64,000 bases of DNA from Sulfitobacter albidus (GCF_018200035.1 NZ_CP073585.1:1-64000), one strand, 5' to 3'. Shown: positions 1 to 10,370, counted from the stretch's first letter. Notes: generated by a model not told the origin, from the sequence alone. Translations and numbers: made by a program.

Positions 1-388
1 CGCAAAACGCGGTGAATTCTGCAGCGGCGGTCGTGCCAAAGGTGGCGGCGATGTTATGCGCGCTGTGCTCCGTGTCGTGCATCAGATCCAGTGTGGTGCC
101 GTCGGGCCAGAAATGCCGTGCCAGCGTCGGTTCGGCCTCGAGCGTGACATGCGCGTCGAGGGTGGTGCCGACATCGCGAAAGAGATCGTCGAAGACGTGG
201 CGCATCGTCAGAACCGTGGGGCCCGCGTCCACCGGCCCTGCGACCGACGGCAGGCTGCGCATTTTGCCGCCCGGTGTAGCGTGGCGTTCGAACACCGACA
301 CCCGCGCACCCGCGTGCACCAGCCGCAGCGCGGCGGCGAGGCCACCGATGCCTGCACCGATGACGGCGATATGGGGCGGGTGCGCGAT
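1..388 (-). CDS. crtD: CrtD N-terminal part (methoxyneurosporene / hydroxyneurosporene desaturase), runs off the left edge
   Basis: FAD-dependent carotenoid 3,4-desaturase acting on 1-hydroxy carotenoids in the spheroidene pathway. The minus strand reads a Rossmann FAD motif (IAVIGAGIGGLAAALRL) followed by an FERHATPGGKMRS-type segment and a GPTVLTMRHVFDDLF stretch, typical of CrtI/CrtD desaturases. No ATG, GTG or TTG lies in this frame downstream of an in-frame stop near 427-429. The best-placed in-frame start is an ATC at 386-388, seven bases after a GGAG. A TTG at 405-407 would reach the frame only with a one-base shift in the C run at 373-376 (G run on plus). The rest of the gene appears at 63328-64000, so the molecule probably closes here. 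Divergent from crtE, with a PpsR box between. Identity sure, start unsure. Confidence 0.85.
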   Translation of the reverse strand, partial: MAHPPHIAVIGAGIGGLAAALRLVHAGARVSVFERHATPGGKMRSLPSVAGPVDAGPTVLTMRHVFDDLFRDVGTTLDAHVTLEAEPTLARHFWPDGTTLDLMHDTEHSAHNIAATFGTTAAAEFTAFC

Positions 389-419
389 GGGGTGGCTCCG
401 TTGACAACTGGGTGGAATA

Positions 420-437
420 TGTCCAGTCTAGTTTACA
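420..437. promoter_or_regulatory. PpsR/CrtJ box between crtD and crtE
   Basis: TGTCCAGTCTAGTTTACA matches TGT-N12-ACA exactly. A weaker copy (TGT-N12-ACG) follows at 445-462, eight bases away (438-444 is the 7-base gap), the usual tandem layout for cooperative PpsR binding. Location between divergent crtD and crtE fits repression of both under oxygen. Confidence 0.8.
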
Positions 438-505
438 CTTGTACTGTCAGCAAGAAATTACGCTCCCCTGTACCGGGGGCCGCGATTGCCACAAGGAAGA
501 GACGC

Positions 506-1387
506 ATGTCCTTTGCTCCCCGGATCGACGCCGCCCTGCACGCCGCCCTGCGCCAAGGGCAGGCCGCGCCCGCGCCGGCGAAACTTGCCGCGGCGCTGGA
601 GCACGCGGTGACACCCGGTGGCGCGCGTATCCGTCCGACGATACTGCTGAGCATTGCGGCGGCCTGTGGCGATCCGTCCCCGCGTCTGGCGGATGCGGCG
701 GCGGTGGCGTTGGAGCTGATGCATTGCGCCTCGCTGGTGCACGACGATCTGCCTTGTTTTGATGACGCGGATGTGCGGCGCGGCAAGCCCACGGTGCACC
801 GCGCCTACAGCGAGCCGATCGCTGTGCTGACCGGAGACAGCCTGATCATGCTCGCGTTCGAGACGCTCGCCCGCGCGGCGGGGGAGGATCCGGCGCGCGC
901 TGTTGCGCTGATCTCGGTTCTGGCGAAACGGTCGGGCATGCCCGGCGGGATTTGCGCGGGGCAGGGGTGGGAGAGTGAACGCGAGGTTGATCTGTCCGCC
1001 TATCACGCGGCCAAGACCGGCGCGCTGTTCATGGCCGCGACCGAGATGGGCGCGATTGCCGCCGGTCAGGACGGACCGCAGTGGATCGAGCTGGGTGCGC
1101 GAATCGGGGAGGCGTTTCAGGTCGCCGACGATCTGCGTGATGCGCTGTATGATGAAGAGACCTTGGGTAAACCCGTCGGGCAGGACGATCTGCACGGCCG
1201 ACCCAATGCGGTGTCCGAACTGGGCGTCGAAGGGGCGATCCAGCGGATGCGCGATATACTGGGCGGGGCGATTGCCTCGATCCCGAAATGTCCCGGAGAG
1301 GGGATGCTGGCCGCGATGGTCACCGCGCAGGCCGAGGTGCTGACCCCGATCAAATGGCGCGCCGCGCAGCGGATCGCGGGCGAATGA
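506..1387 (+). CDS. crtE: Geranylgeranyl diphosphate synthase CrtE
   Basis: Trans-prenyltransferase making C20 GGPP from FPP/IPP or shorter primers, feeding phytoene synthase and the phytyl tail of bacteriochlorophyll. 293 residues, normal for the family. The first Asp-rich motif reads [21 protein letters not shown] and the second [13 protein letters not shown], with the conserved [12 protein letters not shown] segment after it. The ATG at 506 has an AAGGAAGAG ribosome site in front, preferred over upstream in-frame codons that lack one. It overlaps crtF by ATGA, so both are probably translated from one message starting at the crtD/crtE PpsR-controlled region. Confidence 0.95.
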   Translation: MSFAPRIDAALHAALRQGQAAPAPAKLAAALEHAVTPGGARIRPTILLSIAAACGDPSPRLADAAAVALELMHCASLVHDDLPCFDDADVRRGKPTVHRAYSEPIAVLTGDSLIMLAFETLARAAGEDPARAVALISVLAKRSGMPGGICAGQGWESEREVDLSAYHAAKTGALFMAATEMGAIAAGQDGPQWIELGARIGEAFQVADDLRDALYDEETLGKPVGQDDLHGRPNAVSELGVEGAIQRMRDILGGAIASIPKCPGEGMLAAMVTAQAEVLTPIKWRAAQRIAGE

Positions 1388-2517
1388 GCGACAGCGCGCT
1401 GCCTGGCGAGATCTCTGCGCGCCCGGCGGGCTCGGCGTGGCTGGCACGGCTTGTTGCCTCGCGCGGGTTTCAGACCTGGGCGGCGCGGTTTCCGCTGACC
1501 CGGCGCCTCGTGCGGCGCGAGGGGGAGGCGATGTTCGATCTGCTGGCGGGGTTCTGTCACAGTCAGGTGCTGTCCGCCTTGGTGCAGCTGGGCACCCTTG
1601 ATCGTCTGATGCAGGGGCCGCTGTCGGCGGACGCGCTGGCCCTGCACGCGCGTGTGCCGCCCGAGCGGATGCAGGTTTTGTTGCGTGCGGGTGTCGCGCT
1701 GGGGCTGCTGCGCCAGCGTCGGGCGGAGCGTTTTGCCATCAGTCGCACGGGGGCCGCGTTGACCGGCGTGCCGGGGTTGCCGCAGATGATTGCGCATCAC
1801 GATGTGCTGTACCGCGATCTGGCCGACCCGGTTGCGTTCTTTCGCGGCGAGGTCGAAACCGAGCTGGCGGATTTCTGGCCTTACGTCTTTGGCGGCGAGA
1901 TGGATGGCGCGCAGGCGCAGACCTATTCGCAGCTGATGGCCGACAGTCAGAGGCTGGTCGCCGAGGATACGCTGGCCACGGTGGATCTGTCCAACGTGCA
2001 GCATCTGATGGATGTCGGTGGCGGGTCGGGTGCGTTTCTGGCCGAGGTCGGTGTCGCCTATCCGGCGCTGCGCCTGACCCTTTTCGATCTGCCGCAGGTC
2101 GCGCCACAGGCGGAGGCGCGATTTGCACGTGCCGGAATGGCAGAGCGGACAGAGATTGTCGGCGGCTCGTTTCGCGAGGCGGCGCTGCCTGAGGGGGCCG
2201 ACGGGATCAGCCTGATCCGGGTTCTGTATGACCACAGCGACGAGACCGTCAAAACCCTGCTGGCGCGTGTGTTTGCGGCGCTGCCTGAGGGCGGGCGGCT
2301 GATTATTTCCGAGCCGATGACCGGAGGCGCCCGTCCCAGCCGGGCGGGCGACGGGTATTTCGCGCTCTATACGATGGCGATGCGCACGGGACGGGCGCGG
2401 TCTGCCCATGAGATCGCGGCGCTGTGCGAGGTCGCAGGGTTTGCCGATGTGCAGACACCCCGGGCGCGGCGTCCGTTCGTCACCTCGTGCGTTGTGGCGA
2501 CAAAGCCGTCGGCATGA
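1384..2517 (+). CDS. crtF: Hydroxyneurosporene / demethylspheroidene O-methyltransferase CrtF
   Basis: SAM-dependent O-methyltransferase that methylates the tertiary 1-hydroxyl of spheroidene-pathway carotenoids. 377 residues. The N-terminal half has the dimerisation helix-turn-helix typical of plant-type O-methyltransferases ([21 protein letters not shown]). The SAM site reads [15 protein letters not shown] around residue 205, followed by LTLFDLP, and the catalytic-region DHSDE appears near residue 285. Start ATG overlaps the crtE stop (ATGA). Next downstream is the bchC promoter region with two PpsR boxes. Confidence 0.93.
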   Translation: MSDSALPGEISARPAGSAWLARLVASRGFQTWAARFPLTRRLVRREGEAMFDLLAGFCHSQVLSALVQLGTLDRLMQGPLSADALALHARVPPERMQVLLRAGVALGLLRQRRAERFAISRTGAALTGVPGLPQMIAHHDVLYRDLADPVAFFRGEVETELADFWPYVFGGEMDGAQAQTYSQLMADSQRLVAEDTLATVDLSNVQHLMDVGGGSGAFLAEVGVAYPALRLTLFDLPQVAPQAEARFARAGMAERTEIVGGSFREAALPEGADGISLIRVLYDHSDETVKTLLARVFAALPEGGRLIISEPMTGGARPSRAGDGYFALYTMAMRTGRARSAHEIAALCEVAGFADVQTPRARRPFVTSCVVATKPSA

Positions 2518-2531
2518 ATTGACGCAGCTAC

Positions 2532-2575
2532 TGTCTATTTAAGTTGACAGTCAGCTATGTCCGTTTAGACTTACA
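2532..2575. promoter_or_regulatory. Tandem PpsR boxes in front of bchC
   Basis: Two perfect TGT-N12-ACA palindromes, TGTCTATTTAAGTTGACA at 2532-2549 and TGTCCGTTTAGACTTACA at 2558-2575, separated by 8 bases, which is the spacing known for cooperative PpsR/CrtJ binding. They precede the bchCXYZ-puf transcription unit. Confidence 0.9.
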
Positions 2576-2646
2576 GTTGCAAAATATTGCCTAAGCGAAT
2601 CCGTGATTGGGTTTGTCAGGCCCTTAAGATCAAAGGAAACGACCCG

Positions 2647-3588
2647 TTGGAAACCACCGCAGTCATACTCAAAGGGCCCCGCGATCTGGGGCTGGATGCG
2701 TTGACGCTCGCGCCGCCTGCGGCCAGCGATCTGGTGGTTGAAGTGTCGCATTCGGGAATCTCCACCGGTACGGAAAAACTGTTCTGGAGCGGGGAAATGC
2801 CGCCGTTTCCGGGCATGGGCTATCCGCTCGTGCCGGGCTACGAGGCTGCGGGCGAGGTGGTCGAGGCGGCCGCCTCCACCGGGTTCAAGCCCGGCGACCG
2901 GGTATTCGTGCCGGGGGCCAACTGCTTTGACGGGGCGTTCGGGTTGTTCGGCGGTGCTTCCGCAACGCTGGTGACCGACGCGGCGCGCGTGACGCGAATC
3001 GACGCGGGTTTTGGCGCCGAGGGGGCGTTGCTGGCGCTGGCTGCAACTGCACGGCACGCGATGGCGGGGCCGGGCAAGGCCGTGCCGGATCTGATCGTGG
3101 GTCACGGCGTGCTGGGCCGTTTGCTGGCGCGTCTGACGGTTGCCGCCGGTGCGCCCGCACCGACCGTCTGGGAGACTGATCGCAGCCGCCACGGCGGTGC
3201 CGAAGGCTACACTGTCATCCACCCCGACGATGAGACGCGCAGCGATTACCGGAGCGTCTATGACGCCTCGGGCAGCGACGACATCCTGCCCACACTCATT
3301 TCGCGCATCGCGCGGGGGGGTGAGATCGTTCTGGCCGGTTTCTACCGCGCGCCGATCTCCTTTGCCTTCCCGCCCGCCTTCATGAAGGAAGCGCGCTTCC
3401 GCATCGCCGCCGAATGGACGCCCGTCGATCTGGTCGCCACGCGCCAGCTGGTGGAATGCGGCGCGCTGAGCCTTGGCGGATTGATTACCCACACACGTCC
3501 TGCCGCACAGGCAAGCGACGCCTACGAGACGGCCTTTTCGGATCCGGGCTGCCTGAAGATGATCCTTGACTGGAAAGGTACTGCATGA
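2647..3588 (+). CDS. bchC: 3-hydroxyethyl bacteriochlorophyllide a dehydrogenase BchC
   Basis: Zinc-type medium-chain dehydrogenase family enzyme oxidising the 3-hydroxyethyl group to the 3-acetyl group of bacteriochlorophyllide a. The frame is open from 2587, but homologues begin METxAVxLxGP; here that is a TTG at 2647 ([15 protein letters not shown] when initiated), nine bases after an AAAGGAAAC ribosome site. 313 residues, normal length. [27 protein letters not shown] in the N-terminal catalytic domain and a compact cofactor domain ([15 protein letters not shown]) follow the family. Overlaps bchX by ATGA, first gene of bchCXYZ. Confidence 0.93.
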   Translation: METTAVILKGPRDLGLDALTLAPPAASDLVVEVSHSGISTGTEKLFWSGEMPPFPGMGYPLVPGYEAAGEVVEAAASTGFKPGDRVFVPGANCFDGAFGLFGGASATLVTDAARVTRIDAGFGAEGALLALAATARHAMAGPGKAVPDLIVGHGVLGRLLARLTVAAGAPAPTVWETDRSRHGGAEGYTVIHPDDETRSDYRSVYDASGSDDILPTLISRIARGGEIVLAGFYRAPISFAFPPAFMKEARFRIAAEWTPVDLVATRQLVECGALSLGGLITHTRPAAQASDAYETAFSDPGCLKMILDWKGTA

Positions 3589-4604
3589 CCCTCGATATCC
3601 CAAACCTCAAGGACGGCGGCACTATCAAGGATTTTGATCAGCGCCTGCGTGATGAGGCGGCCGAAGATCTGGCCGACATCATCAGCGAAGAACCGACATC
3701 CAAAACCCAGATCATCGCGATCTACGGCAAGGGCGGGATCGGCAAATCCTTCACGCTCGCCAACCTCAGCCACATGATGGCGGAGCAGGGCAAGCGTGTG
3801 CTGTTGATCGGCTGCGATCCGAAATCCGACACGACAAGCCTGCTGTTCGGCGGAAAGGCCTGCCCGACGATCATCGAAACCTCGACCCGCAAGAAGCTTG
3901 CCGGTGAGGAAGTCGCCATCGGCGACGTCTGCTTCAAACGCGGTGGCGTCTTCGCGATGGAGCTGGGCGGCCCCGAGGTCGGGCGCGGCTGCGGCGGGCG
4001 CGGCATCATCCACGGGTTTGAACTGCTCGAAAAGCTGGGCTTTCACGATTGGGATTTCGACTACGTCCTGCTCGATTTCCTGGGCGACGTTGTGTGCGGC
4101 GGCTTTGGCCTGCCCATCGCGCGGGACATGGCGCAAAAGGTGATCCTGGTCGCCTCGAACGATCTGCAGTCGCTTTACGTGGCCAACAACGTCTGCTCGG
4201 CGGTGGAGTACTTCCGCAAGTTGGGCGGGAACGTCGGCGTGGCCGGTCTGGTGATCAATAAGGATGACGGATCGGGTGAGGCGCAGGCCTTTGCTGAAGC
4301 GGTGGACATTCCGATCCTGGCGAGCATCCCGCAGAATGATGACCTGCGCAAGAAATCCGCCAACTACCAGATCGTCGGCACCGGCGAGAGCGAGTGGGGG
4401 TCGATGTTTGCCGAACTCGGTGACAACGTCGCCGCCGCCGCACCGCTACGCCCCGCCCCGCTGGATCAGGACGGTTTGCTGGCGCTGTTCGACAGCAAGG
4501 ACACGGGTGGCGATTACCAACTGGTGCCCGCCACCGATATGGACATGCGCGGCAAGAATGCGGCACCCAAAGAGAGCCTTGAGGTGATCTACGACAATGT
4601 CTGA
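3585..4604 (+). CDS. bchX: Chlorophyllide a reductase iron protein BchX
   Basis: ATP-dependent reductase component (NifH-like) of chlorophyllide a reductase, which reduces ring B to give the bacteriochlorin. 339 residues. P-loop [19 protein letters not shown] near residue 46, with the DPKSD switch segment after it. The two iron-sulphur cluster cysteines lie in GRGCGGRG and in [12 protein letters not shown], as in NifH and BchL. The longer N-terminal extension before the P-loop distinguishes BchX from BchL. Overlaps bchC and bchY, so expression is translationally coupled. Confidence 0.96.
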   Translation: MTLDIPNLKDGGTIKDFDQRLRDEAAEDLADIISEEPTSKTQIIAIYGKGGIGKSFTLANLSHMMAEQGKRVLLIGCDPKSDTTSLLFGGKACPTIIETSTRKKLAGEEVAIGDVCFKRGGVFAMELGGPEVGRGCGGRGIIHGFELLEKLGFHDWDFDYVLLDFLGDVVCGGFGLPIARDMAQKVILVASNDLQSLYVANNVCSAVEYFRKLGGNVGVAGLVINKDDGSGEAQAFAEAVDIPILASIPQNDDLRKKSANYQIVGTGESEWGSMFAELGDNVAAAAPLRPAPLDQDGLLALFDSKDTGGDYQLVPATDMDMRGKNAAPKESLEVIYDNV

Positions 4605-6171
4605 TCGCGAGGGATATGAAGTCGGCTATGACGAGAGCGGCGCGGTGGAAGTGATCCGCGGCGAGGATCGTCAGACCGTGCCCGCGCAGGACGCGCCAGA
4701 GGCGCTCGGCTGTCATTCCGGCAGCGAGATGGCGAAGGCTGCCGCAATGGGCGGCAATGCCGAACTGCTCGAAGGGTTTGCCAGGGATTATCCCACCGGC
4801 CCGCACGACAAACCGCAATCCATGTGCCCGGCATTCGGCTCGCTGCGCGTCGGCCTGCGGATGAAGCGTACGGCGACGGTTCTGTCGGGCTCTGCCTGCT
4901 GCGTCTACGGGCTGACCTTTGTGAGCCATTTCTACGGCGCGCGTCGGTCGGTTGGATACGTTCCCTTCAACTCCGAGACTTTGGTGACCGGCAAGCTGTT
5001 CGAGGATATCCGCGAGGCGGTGCACGATCTGGCCGATCCCGAAAAGCTTGATTCGATCATCGTGACGAACCTGTGTGTGCCGACCGCTTCCGGCGTGCCG
5101 CTGCGCTTGCTGCCCGATGAGATTAACGGCGTGCGCATCGTCGGCATCGACGTGCCCGGCTTTGGCATCCCCACCCACGCCGAGGCCAAGGATGTGCTGG
5201 CCGGCGCGATGCTGAACTACGCTCGCAAGGAGATCGAGGCAGGGCCGGTGCCGATGCCCGCCTCCGGCAAGGCGGACCGCCCGACGGTGAGCCTGCTGGG
5301 CGAGATGTTCCCGGCTGATCCGATGATGATCGGTCAGATGTTGGCCCCGATGGGGCTGGCCGTCGGCCCCGTCGTGCCATGCCGCGAATGGCGCGAGCTC
5401 TATGCCGCGCTGGACTGCGGTGCCGTGGCCGCGATCCACCCGTTCTATACCGCCGCCGTGCGCGAGTTTCAGGCGGCGGGTCGCCCGGTTGTGGGTTCCG
5501 CCCCCGTAGGTCACGACGGCACCGCCGCGTGGCTGGCGGGCATCGGCGATGCCTTTGGCCTCAGTGCGGAGACCGTGGCAAACGCGCAAAACCAATTTCT
5601 GCCCGCGATCAAGGGTGCGCTCGCCGGCGCGCCGATTGACGGGACGATCACGCTCTCGGGCTACGAGGGCTCTGAGCTGCTGGTCGCGCGCCTGTTGATC
5701 GAAAGCGGTGCGCGTGTGCCTTACGTTGGCACCGCCTGCGCAAAATCCCCGTGGTCCGAGGCGGATGCGCAATGGCTCGCCGATAAGGGCGTGACCGTGA
5801 AATTCCGCGCCTCGCTTGAGGATGATTGCGCCGCGATGGAAGCGATCCAGCCGGATCTCGCCATCGGGACCACCCCCGTGGTGCAAAAGGGTAAGGAACT
5901 GGGCATCCCCTCGCTCTACTTCACCAACCTGATTTCCGCGCGGCCCCTGATGGGGGTAGCGGGTGCCGGATCGCTGGCTGAGGTGATCAATGCCGCCATG
6001 GCCAACAAGGGCCGGATGCACAGCATGAAAGCGTTTTTCGAAGGCGTCGGCCATGACGATACCGCCGGCGTCTGGGAAGGCGCGCCAAACCTGCAACCGC
6101 AGTTCCGCGCGCTGAACGCGAAGAAACTCGAGCGCGCTGCAAAGGCCGCCAAAGCGGCGGAGATGATCTAG
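4597..6171 (+). CDS. bchY: Chlorophyllide a reductase subunit BchY
   Basis: NifD-like alpha subunit of chlorophyllide a reductase; with BchZ it forms the catalytic component that receives electrons from BchX. 524 residues. Cysteines for the bridging 4Fe-4S cluster are visible in PQSMCPAF near residue 76, LSGSACCVYG and VTNLCVPT. Starts inside the last 8 bases of bchX. The stop codon's last base begins a perfect 10-bp hairpin before bchZ. Confidence 0.95.
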   Translation: MSDREGYEVGYDESGAVEVIRGEDRQTVPAQDAPEALGCHSGSEMAKAAAMGGNAELLEGFARDYPTGPHDKPQSMCPAFGSLRVGLRMKRTATVLSGSACCVYGLTFVSHFYGARRSVGYVPFNSETLVTGKLFEDIREAVHDLADPEKLDSIIVTNLCVPTASGVPLRLLPDEINGVRIVGIDVPGFGIPTHAEAKDVLAGAMLNYARKEIEAGPVPMPASGKADRPTVSLLGEMFPADPMMIGQMLAPMGLAVGPVVPCREWRELYAALDCGAVAAIHPFYTAAVREFQAAGRPVVGSAPVGHDGTAAWLAGIGDAFGLSAETVANAQNQFLPAIKGALAGAPIDGTITLSGYEGSELLVARLLIESGARVPYVGTACAKSPWSEADAQWLADKGVTVKFRASLEDDCAAMEAIQPDLAIGTTPVVQKGKELGIPSLYFTNLISARPLMGVAGAGSLAEVINAAMANKGRMHSMKAFFEGVGHDDTAGVWEGAPNLQPQFRALNAKKLERAAKAAKAAEMI

Positions 6172-6198
6172 TGCGCGTTTGTTACCATAAACGCGCAC
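6171..6198 (+). other. 10-bp perfect hairpin between bchY and bchZ
   Basis: GTGCGCGTTT (6171-6180) and AAACGCGCAC (6189-6198) are exact complements around an 8-base loop. No T run follows, so it looks like an RNA stability or processing element, not an intrinsic terminator. A second imperfect stem (GGGTATCC / GGATGCCC) lies just downstream, before the bchZ ribosome site. Confidence 0.65.
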
Positions 6199-6268
6199 AG
6201 CGCGAGGCAGGGTATCCGAAGGATGCCCGTTTGCGCCCCGTCGCAGTTGAATCGCGGGAGGCCGCCTC

Positions 6269-7735
6269 ATGCTAGTGCAGGATCACGACCGCGCGGGCGG
6301 ATACTGGGGCGCGATCTATGCCTTCTGCGCCGTGAAGGGATTGCAATGCGTGATCGACGGCCCGGTGGGGTGCGAGAACCTGCCGGTGACGTCCGTCCTG
6401 CATTACACCGACGCGCTGCCGCCGCATGAGTTGCCGATCGTTGTCACCGGTCTGGGCGAAGAAGAGCTGGGCCGTGACGGCACCGAGGGCGCGATGAAGC
6501 GCGCCTGGGGGACGCTCGATCCGGCCTTGCCTGCGGTCGTCGTCACAGGTTCCATCGCCGAGATGATTGGCGGGGGCGTGACGCCCATGGGCACCAACAT
6601 CCAACGCTTTTTGCCCCGCACCATCGACGAGGATCAGTGGGAAGCCGCTGACCGTGCGATGACCTGGATCTTTACCGAGTTTGGCATGACCAAGGGTCGG
6701 ATGCCGAAGGAGGCCAAGCGCGAAGAAGGGGCCAAGCCCCGCGTCAATATCCTGGGTCCGATGTACGGCACGTTCAACATGCCGTCCGATCTGGCCGAAA
6801 TCCGGCGCCTGATCGAAGGCATTGGCGCCGAGATCAACATGGTCATGCCGCTGGGCGCCCATGTGTCCGAGATGCGCGGGCTGGTGAACGCCGACGTCAA
6901 CGTCACGATGTACCGTGAATTCGGGCGGGGCCTGTGCGAAGTGCTGGGCAAGCCGTATCTACAGGCGCCCGTGGGCATCGACAGCACCACCAAATTCCTG
7001 CGCAAGCTGGGTGAGCTGACGGGGCTGGACCCCGAGCCGTTCATCGAGCGCGAAAAACACTCGACGATCAAACCCGTCTGGGATCTGTGGCGCTCTGTCA
7101 CGCAGGATTTCTTTGCCACCGCATCCTTCGGGATCGTGGCGAACGAGACCTACGCGCGCGGCATCCGCAATTTCCTTGAGGTTGATCTGGGTCTGCCCTG
7201 CGCCTTTGCTGTGGCGCGCACGGCCGGCAAAAAGACCAACAACGACGAAGTGCGCGCGATGATCCACGGCAAGCGCCCGCTGATCGTCATGGGCTCGATC
7301 AACGAAAAGATGTATCTGGCGGAGATGAAATCAGGCTTTGGCCCGGCGCCGACCTTCATCCCGGCAAGCTTTCCCGGTGCCGCCATCCGGCGCGCGACGG
7401 GCACGCCTTTCATGGGCTACGCGGGGGCGACCTATCTGTTGCAGGAAGTGTGCAACGGTCTCTTCGACGCGCTGTTCCACATCCTGCCGCTGGGCAGCGA
7501 GATGGACGAGACCCCCGCCACCCCCACACCGCTGCGCCGCGATTTTCCGTGGGACGAGGACGCGCAGGCGCACCTCGACCGGATCGTGGCAACCCACCCC
7601 ATTCTGACCCGTATCTCGGCCGCGAAGACCCTTCGCGACGAGGCGGAAAAACGCGCCCTCGATCAGGGCGCCGAACGGGTCGTTCTAGAGACTGTCAAGA
7701 GTCTGCAACCCAGCAAGGGAGACGAAAATGACTGA
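6269..7735 (+). CDS. bchZ: Chlorophyllide a reductase subunit BchZ
   Basis: NifK-like beta subunit of chlorophyllide a reductase, partner of BchY. 488 residues. The conserved N-terminus [15 protein letters not shown] and the cluster cysteine in [15 protein letters not shown] are present. The ATG at 6269 follows a GGGAGG ribosome site and gives the family N-terminus. The last 8 bases overlap pufQ, linking pigment synthesis to the puf operon as in Rhodobacter. Confidence 0.95.
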   Translation: MLVQDHDRAGGYWGAIYAFCAVKGLQCVIDGPVGCENLPVTSVLHYTDALPPHELPIVVTGLGEEELGRDGTEGAMKRAWGTLDPALPAVVVTGSIAEMIGGGVTPMGTNIQRFLPRTIDEDQWEAADRAMTWIFTEFGMTKGRMPKEAKREEGAKPRVNILGPMYGTFNMPSDLAEIRRLIEGIGAEINMVMPLGAHVSEMRGLVNADVNVTMYREFGRGLCEVLGKPYLQAPVGIDSTTKFLRKLGELTGLDPEPFIEREKHSTIKPVWDLWRSVTQDFFATASFGIVANETYARGIRNFLEVDLGLPCAFAVARTAGKKTNNDEVRAMIHGKRPLIVMGSINEKMYLAEMKSGFGPAPTFIPASFPGAAIRRATGTPFMGYAGATYLLQEVCNGLFDALFHILPLGSEMDETPATPTPLRRDFPWDEDAQAHLDRIVATHPILTRISAAKTLRDEAEKRALDQGAERVVLETVKSLQPSKGDEND

Positions 7736-7955
7736 CATGACCAACACCCCAGGTGTTGCGCGCAAGCGCTCCACCTCGGCTGCGACGCGCGAATACTACG
7801 TTTATTTCGCCGTCATCTTCCTGGCGACACTGCCGCTGGCGTTCCTCACCTGGACGCTGACGGCGCTGCGCCAGCTTGCCCTTCCGTCGAAGGGCCCCGT
7901 GAAATCTGCGTGGAGCCAGGCGCAGATTATCACACCGCGGATTTTCTCGGCCTAA
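7728..7955 (+). CDS. pufQ: PufQ, bacteriochlorophyll-synthesis/assembly protein
   Basis: Small membrane protein encoded at the head of puf operons and needed for normal bacteriochlorophyll levels and complex assembly; its exact biochemical role is unsettled. 75 residues with one hydrophobic segment (about residues 26-48, [20 protein letters not shown]) and a basic tail ending in [11 protein letters not shown], typical of PufQ. It starts within the end of bchZ. The 158-base gap to pufB carries a CAGGGG-ATGAG-CCCCTG hairpin at 8039-8055. Confidence 0.9.
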   Translation: MTDMTNTPGVARKRSTSAATREYYVYFAVIFLATLPLAFLTWTLTALRQLALPSKGPVKSAWSQAQIITPRIFSA

Positions 7956-8038
7956 ACAGCCGTCCGTGCAAGAAATTCCGCCTTGAGGGACCAGGGCACA
8001 CAGCATTCGCCAGCCTTTCGAGGGTGGTGGACCAAAGC

Positions 8039-8055
8039 CAGGGGATGAGCCCCTG
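8039..8055 (+). other. Hairpin between pufQ and pufB
   Basis: CAGGGG and CCCCTG form a 6-bp stem around ATGAG, 58 bases before the pufB start. Likely an RNA processing or 5' stability element for the pufBA segment, since no U run follows. Confidence 0.45.
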
Positions 8056-8113
8056 TCATACCCTGCCGCGGGGGAAGCGCGGCGTCGGCACTTTTTTCGT
8101 AAGGAGAAAAAAC

Positions 8114-8269
8114 ATGGCTGATAACAATGACCTGTCCTTCACAGGCCTTACAGACGAGCAAGCGCAGGAACTGCACTCGGTCTATATGAGCGGCTTCATG
8201 ATCTTCACGATCGTGGCTCTGGTGGCTCATTTGCTGACGTATTTCAAACTGCCTTGGTTCGCCTGGTAA
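8114..8269 (+). CDS. pufB: Light-harvesting 1 (LH1) beta polypeptide PufB
   Basis: Beta subunit of the core antenna ring around the reaction centre; one transmembrane helix binding bacteriochlorophyll. 51 residues, [22 protein letters not shown] at the cytoplasmic side, then the helix [19 protein letters not shown] with His39 as the bacteriochlorophyll ligand and the aromatic end LPWFAW. An AAGGAG ribosome site lies in front. 18 bases before pufA. Confidence 0.97.
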   Translation: MADNNDLSFTGLTDEQAQELHSVYMSGFMIFTIVALVAHLLTYFKLPWFAW

Positions 8270-8287
8270 TCGAGAGGATCACAACAA

Positions 8288-8455
8288 ATGGCACAGTTTT
8301 ACAAAATCTGGCTGATCTTTGACCCCCGTCGCGTTTTCGTGGCGCAGGGCGTGTTCCTCTTTTTGCTGGCGGCGATGATTCACCTCGTCCTGCTCAGCAA
8401 CCCAGAGACCAACTGGTTCAACCGCGCCTTCGGTGGTGCGGAAGCCGGCGAATAA
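8288..8455 (+). CDS. pufA: Light-harvesting 1 (LH1) alpha polypeptide PufA
   Basis: Alpha subunit of the LH1 ring. 55 residues read directly from the sequence: [17 protein letters not shown] at the N-terminus, a single membrane helix with the ligand His32 ([10 protein letters not shown]), then an acidic short tail ending GGAEAGE. The FDPRRV motif is characteristic of alpha chains. Followed by a strong hairpin before pufL. Confidence 0.97.
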   Translation: MAQFYKIWLIFDPRRVFVAQGVFLFLLAAMIHLVLLSNPETNWFNRAFGGAEAGE

Positions 8456-8475
8456 GCTCAGCTTTCACGCAAGCG

Positions 8476-8510
8476 CTGTGGGCGGCGCCCCAATGGACCG
8501 CCGCCCACGG
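8476..8510 (+). other. pufA-pufL intercistronic stem-loop
   Basis: GTGGGCGGCG (8478-8487) pairs exactly with CGCCGCCCAC (8499-8508), extended by a G-U and a C-G pair to 12 bp, with an 11-base loop. In Rhodobacter a hairpin at this place protects the pufBA segment from 3' decay and so sets the LH1:RC ratio; the same role is inferred here. Confidence 0.8.
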
Positions 8511-8584
8511 CAACCCCGAAAGACAATTCAACGCGCAGGTCTGCCCTCATATGCACGGGGTGGGGGCGCTTAAGGAGACTGAAG

Positions 8585-9415
8585 ATGGCACAGCTCAGCT
8601 TCGAGAAAAAATACCGCGTCCGGGGTGGGACGCTGGTGGGCGGAGACCTGTTCGACTTCTGGGTGGGCCCTTTCTATGTCGGGTTCTTCGGCGTCACGAC
8701 ATTCTTTTTCGCCGCGCTCGGAACCATACTGATTTTTTACGGTGCAGCCCTCGGCGACACCTGGAACCCCTGGCTGATCTCGATCGATCCGCCGTCGCTT
8801 GAGGTGGGCCTGGGCGTCGCACCACTGGCCGAAGGCGGGCTGTGGCAGATCATCACGCTCTGCGCCACGTTCGCCTTTGTCTCATGGGCGCTGCGCGAGG
8901 TCGAAATCTGCCGCAAGCTGGGCATGGGCTATCACGTGCCCTGGGCATTCAGCATGGCGATCCTCGCCTATGTGACGCTGGTCATCTTCCGCCCGCTTTT
9001 GATGGGCGCATGGGGGCACGGATTTCCCTACGGGATCTTCAGCCACCTCGATTGGGTGAACAACGTCGGCTACGCCTACGGCAACTTTCACTACAACCCC
9101 GCGCATATGGTGGCGATCACGTTCTTCTTTACCACCTGTCTGGCGCTGGCGCTGCACGGCTCGCTGGTTCTGTCCGCGGTCAACCCCGGCAAGGGCAAGA
9201 CCATCGGCACGCCCGATCACGAGGATACGTATTTCCGCGATCTGATCGGCTATTCCATCGGGCCCCTGGGCATCCACCGGCTGGGCCTTCTGCTGGCGCT
9301 GAACGCCGGTTTCTGGAGCGCCGTGTGCATCATCATCTCGGGCACGATCTGGTTCGACCAGTGGAGCGCGTGGTGGGATTGGTACGCTGAACTGCCCTGG
9401 TGGGCGGACCTGTAA
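8585..9415 (+). CDS. pufL: Photosynthetic reaction centre L subunit
   Basis: L chain of the type II reaction centre, binding bacteriochlorophylls, bacteriopheophytin and QA-side/QB-side cofactors with PufM. 276 residues, five membrane helices. The N-terminus [27 protein letters not shown] and the segment [19 protein letters not shown], holding a non-haem iron/quinone region histidine, are hallmarks. AAGGAG ribosome site in front. pufM follows after 15 bases. Confidence 0.97.
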   Translation: MAQLSFEKKYRVRGGTLVGGDLFDFWVGPFYVGFFGVTTFFFAALGTILIFYGAALGDTWNPWLISIDPPSLEVGLGVAPLAEGGLWQIITLCATFAFVSWALREVEICRKLGMGYHVPWAFSMAILAYVTLVIFRPLLMGAWGHGFPYGIFSHLDWVNNVGYAYGNFHYNPAHMVAITFFFTTCLALALHGSLVLSAVNPGKGKTIGTPDHEDTYFRDLIGYSIGPLGIHRLGLLLALNAGFWSAVCIIISGTIWFDQWSAWWDWYAELPWWADL

Positions 9416-9430
9416 GAGAGGATTTGACAG

Positions 9431-10357
9431 ATGATTGAGTATCAAAACATCTTCACGCAAGTGCAGGTTCAGGGCCCGCCAGAGATGGGCGTTGACCCCA
9501 ACGGCACGCTTGACCGCGAACGCACCAACGGCACCGGTTTCAGCAAGCTTGCGGGGCTTATCGGCAACGCACAGCTGGGCCCGATCTACCTTGGCCCCTT
9601 TGGGCTGGTGGCGCTGGCGACGGGTTTTGCCTGGTTCTTTATCGTTGGCATGAACTTCTGGTGGCAGGTGGATTATTCGCCAGGCCTGTTCTTCCGCGAT
9701 CTGTTCTGGCTGGCGCTTGAGCCGCCCGCCGAGGAATACGGCCTTGGCATCCCACCGCTGATGGAGGGAGGGTGGTTCCTGATCGCCTCGTTCTTCCTGC
9801 TGGTGTCCGTGATCAGCTGGTGGATCCGCACCTACCTGCGGGCCGAAGAGCTGGGCATGGGCAAGCACGTCAGCTGGGCCTTCGCCTCCGCGATCTGGTT
9901 GTTCCTGGTGCTGGGTCTGTTCCGGCCGATCCTGATGGGATCGTGGAGTGAGGCCGTGCCTTACGGCATCTTCCCGCACCTTGATTGGACAAACCTGTTT
10001 TCGCTGACCTACGGCAACCTGTTCTACAACCCGTTCCACGCGCTTTCGATCGTGTTCCTCTATGGCTCGGCGCTGCTGTTTGCCATGCACGGGGCGACGA
10101 TCCTCGCCGTCAGCCGCTACGGCGGTGAGCGCGAGATCGAGCAGATCGTCGACCGGGGCACGGCCTCGGAGCGGGCGGCGCTGTTCTGGCGCTGGACCAT
10201 GGGCTTCAACGCCACGATGGAAGGCATCCACCGCTGGGCGTGGTGGTTCGCGGTCCTGACGACACTCACGGGTGGCATCGGGATCCTGCTGACCGGCACG
10301 GTTGTCGACAACTGGTTTATCTGGGCGCAAGACCACGGCTTTGCACCGCTTGATTAA
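9431..10357 (+). CDS. pufM: Photosynthetic reaction centre M subunit
   Basis: M chain of the reaction centre, pairing with PufL to hold the special pair and quinones. 308 residues with five helices. [20 protein letters not shown] at the N-terminus, WNPFHAL-like helix D residues ([32 protein letters not shown]) and [14 protein letters not shown] near the C-terminus are diagnostic. No cytochrome extension and no pufC follow; the next gene is pufX. Confidence 0.97.
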   Translation: MIEYQNIFTQVQVQGPPEMGVDPNGTLDRERTNGTGFSKLAGLIGNAQLGPIYLGPFGLVALATGFAWFFIVGMNFWWQVDYSPGLFFRDLFWLALEPPAEEYGLGIPPLMEGGWFLIASFFLLVSVISWWIRTYLRAEELGMGKHVSWAFASAIWLFLVLGLFRPILMGSWSEAVPYGIFPHLDWTNLFSLTYGNLFYNPFHALSIVFLYGSALLFAMHGATILAVSRYGGEREIEQIVDRGTASERAALFWRWTMGFNATMEGIHRWAWWFAVLTTLTGGIGILLTGTVVDNWFIWAQDHGFAPLD

Positions 10358-10370
10358 GGGAGAAAACACG

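Noticed and set aside
54..407. Minus-strand frame beginning with TTG at 407
   Set aside because: The translation is Arg/Ala-rich and non-homologous; the neighbouring frame carries the CrtD FAD motif. Only its first dozen codons might belong to crtD if an indel is present.
4255..6270. Long minus-strand open frame of 671 codons opposite bchY
   Set aside because: It is Arg/His/Gln-rich low-complexity sequence antisense to a well-recognised gene, a common effect of high GC codon use. The same applies to long frames opposite pufL/pufM (8882-10369), dxs (11008-12723) and crtI (59288-60670).
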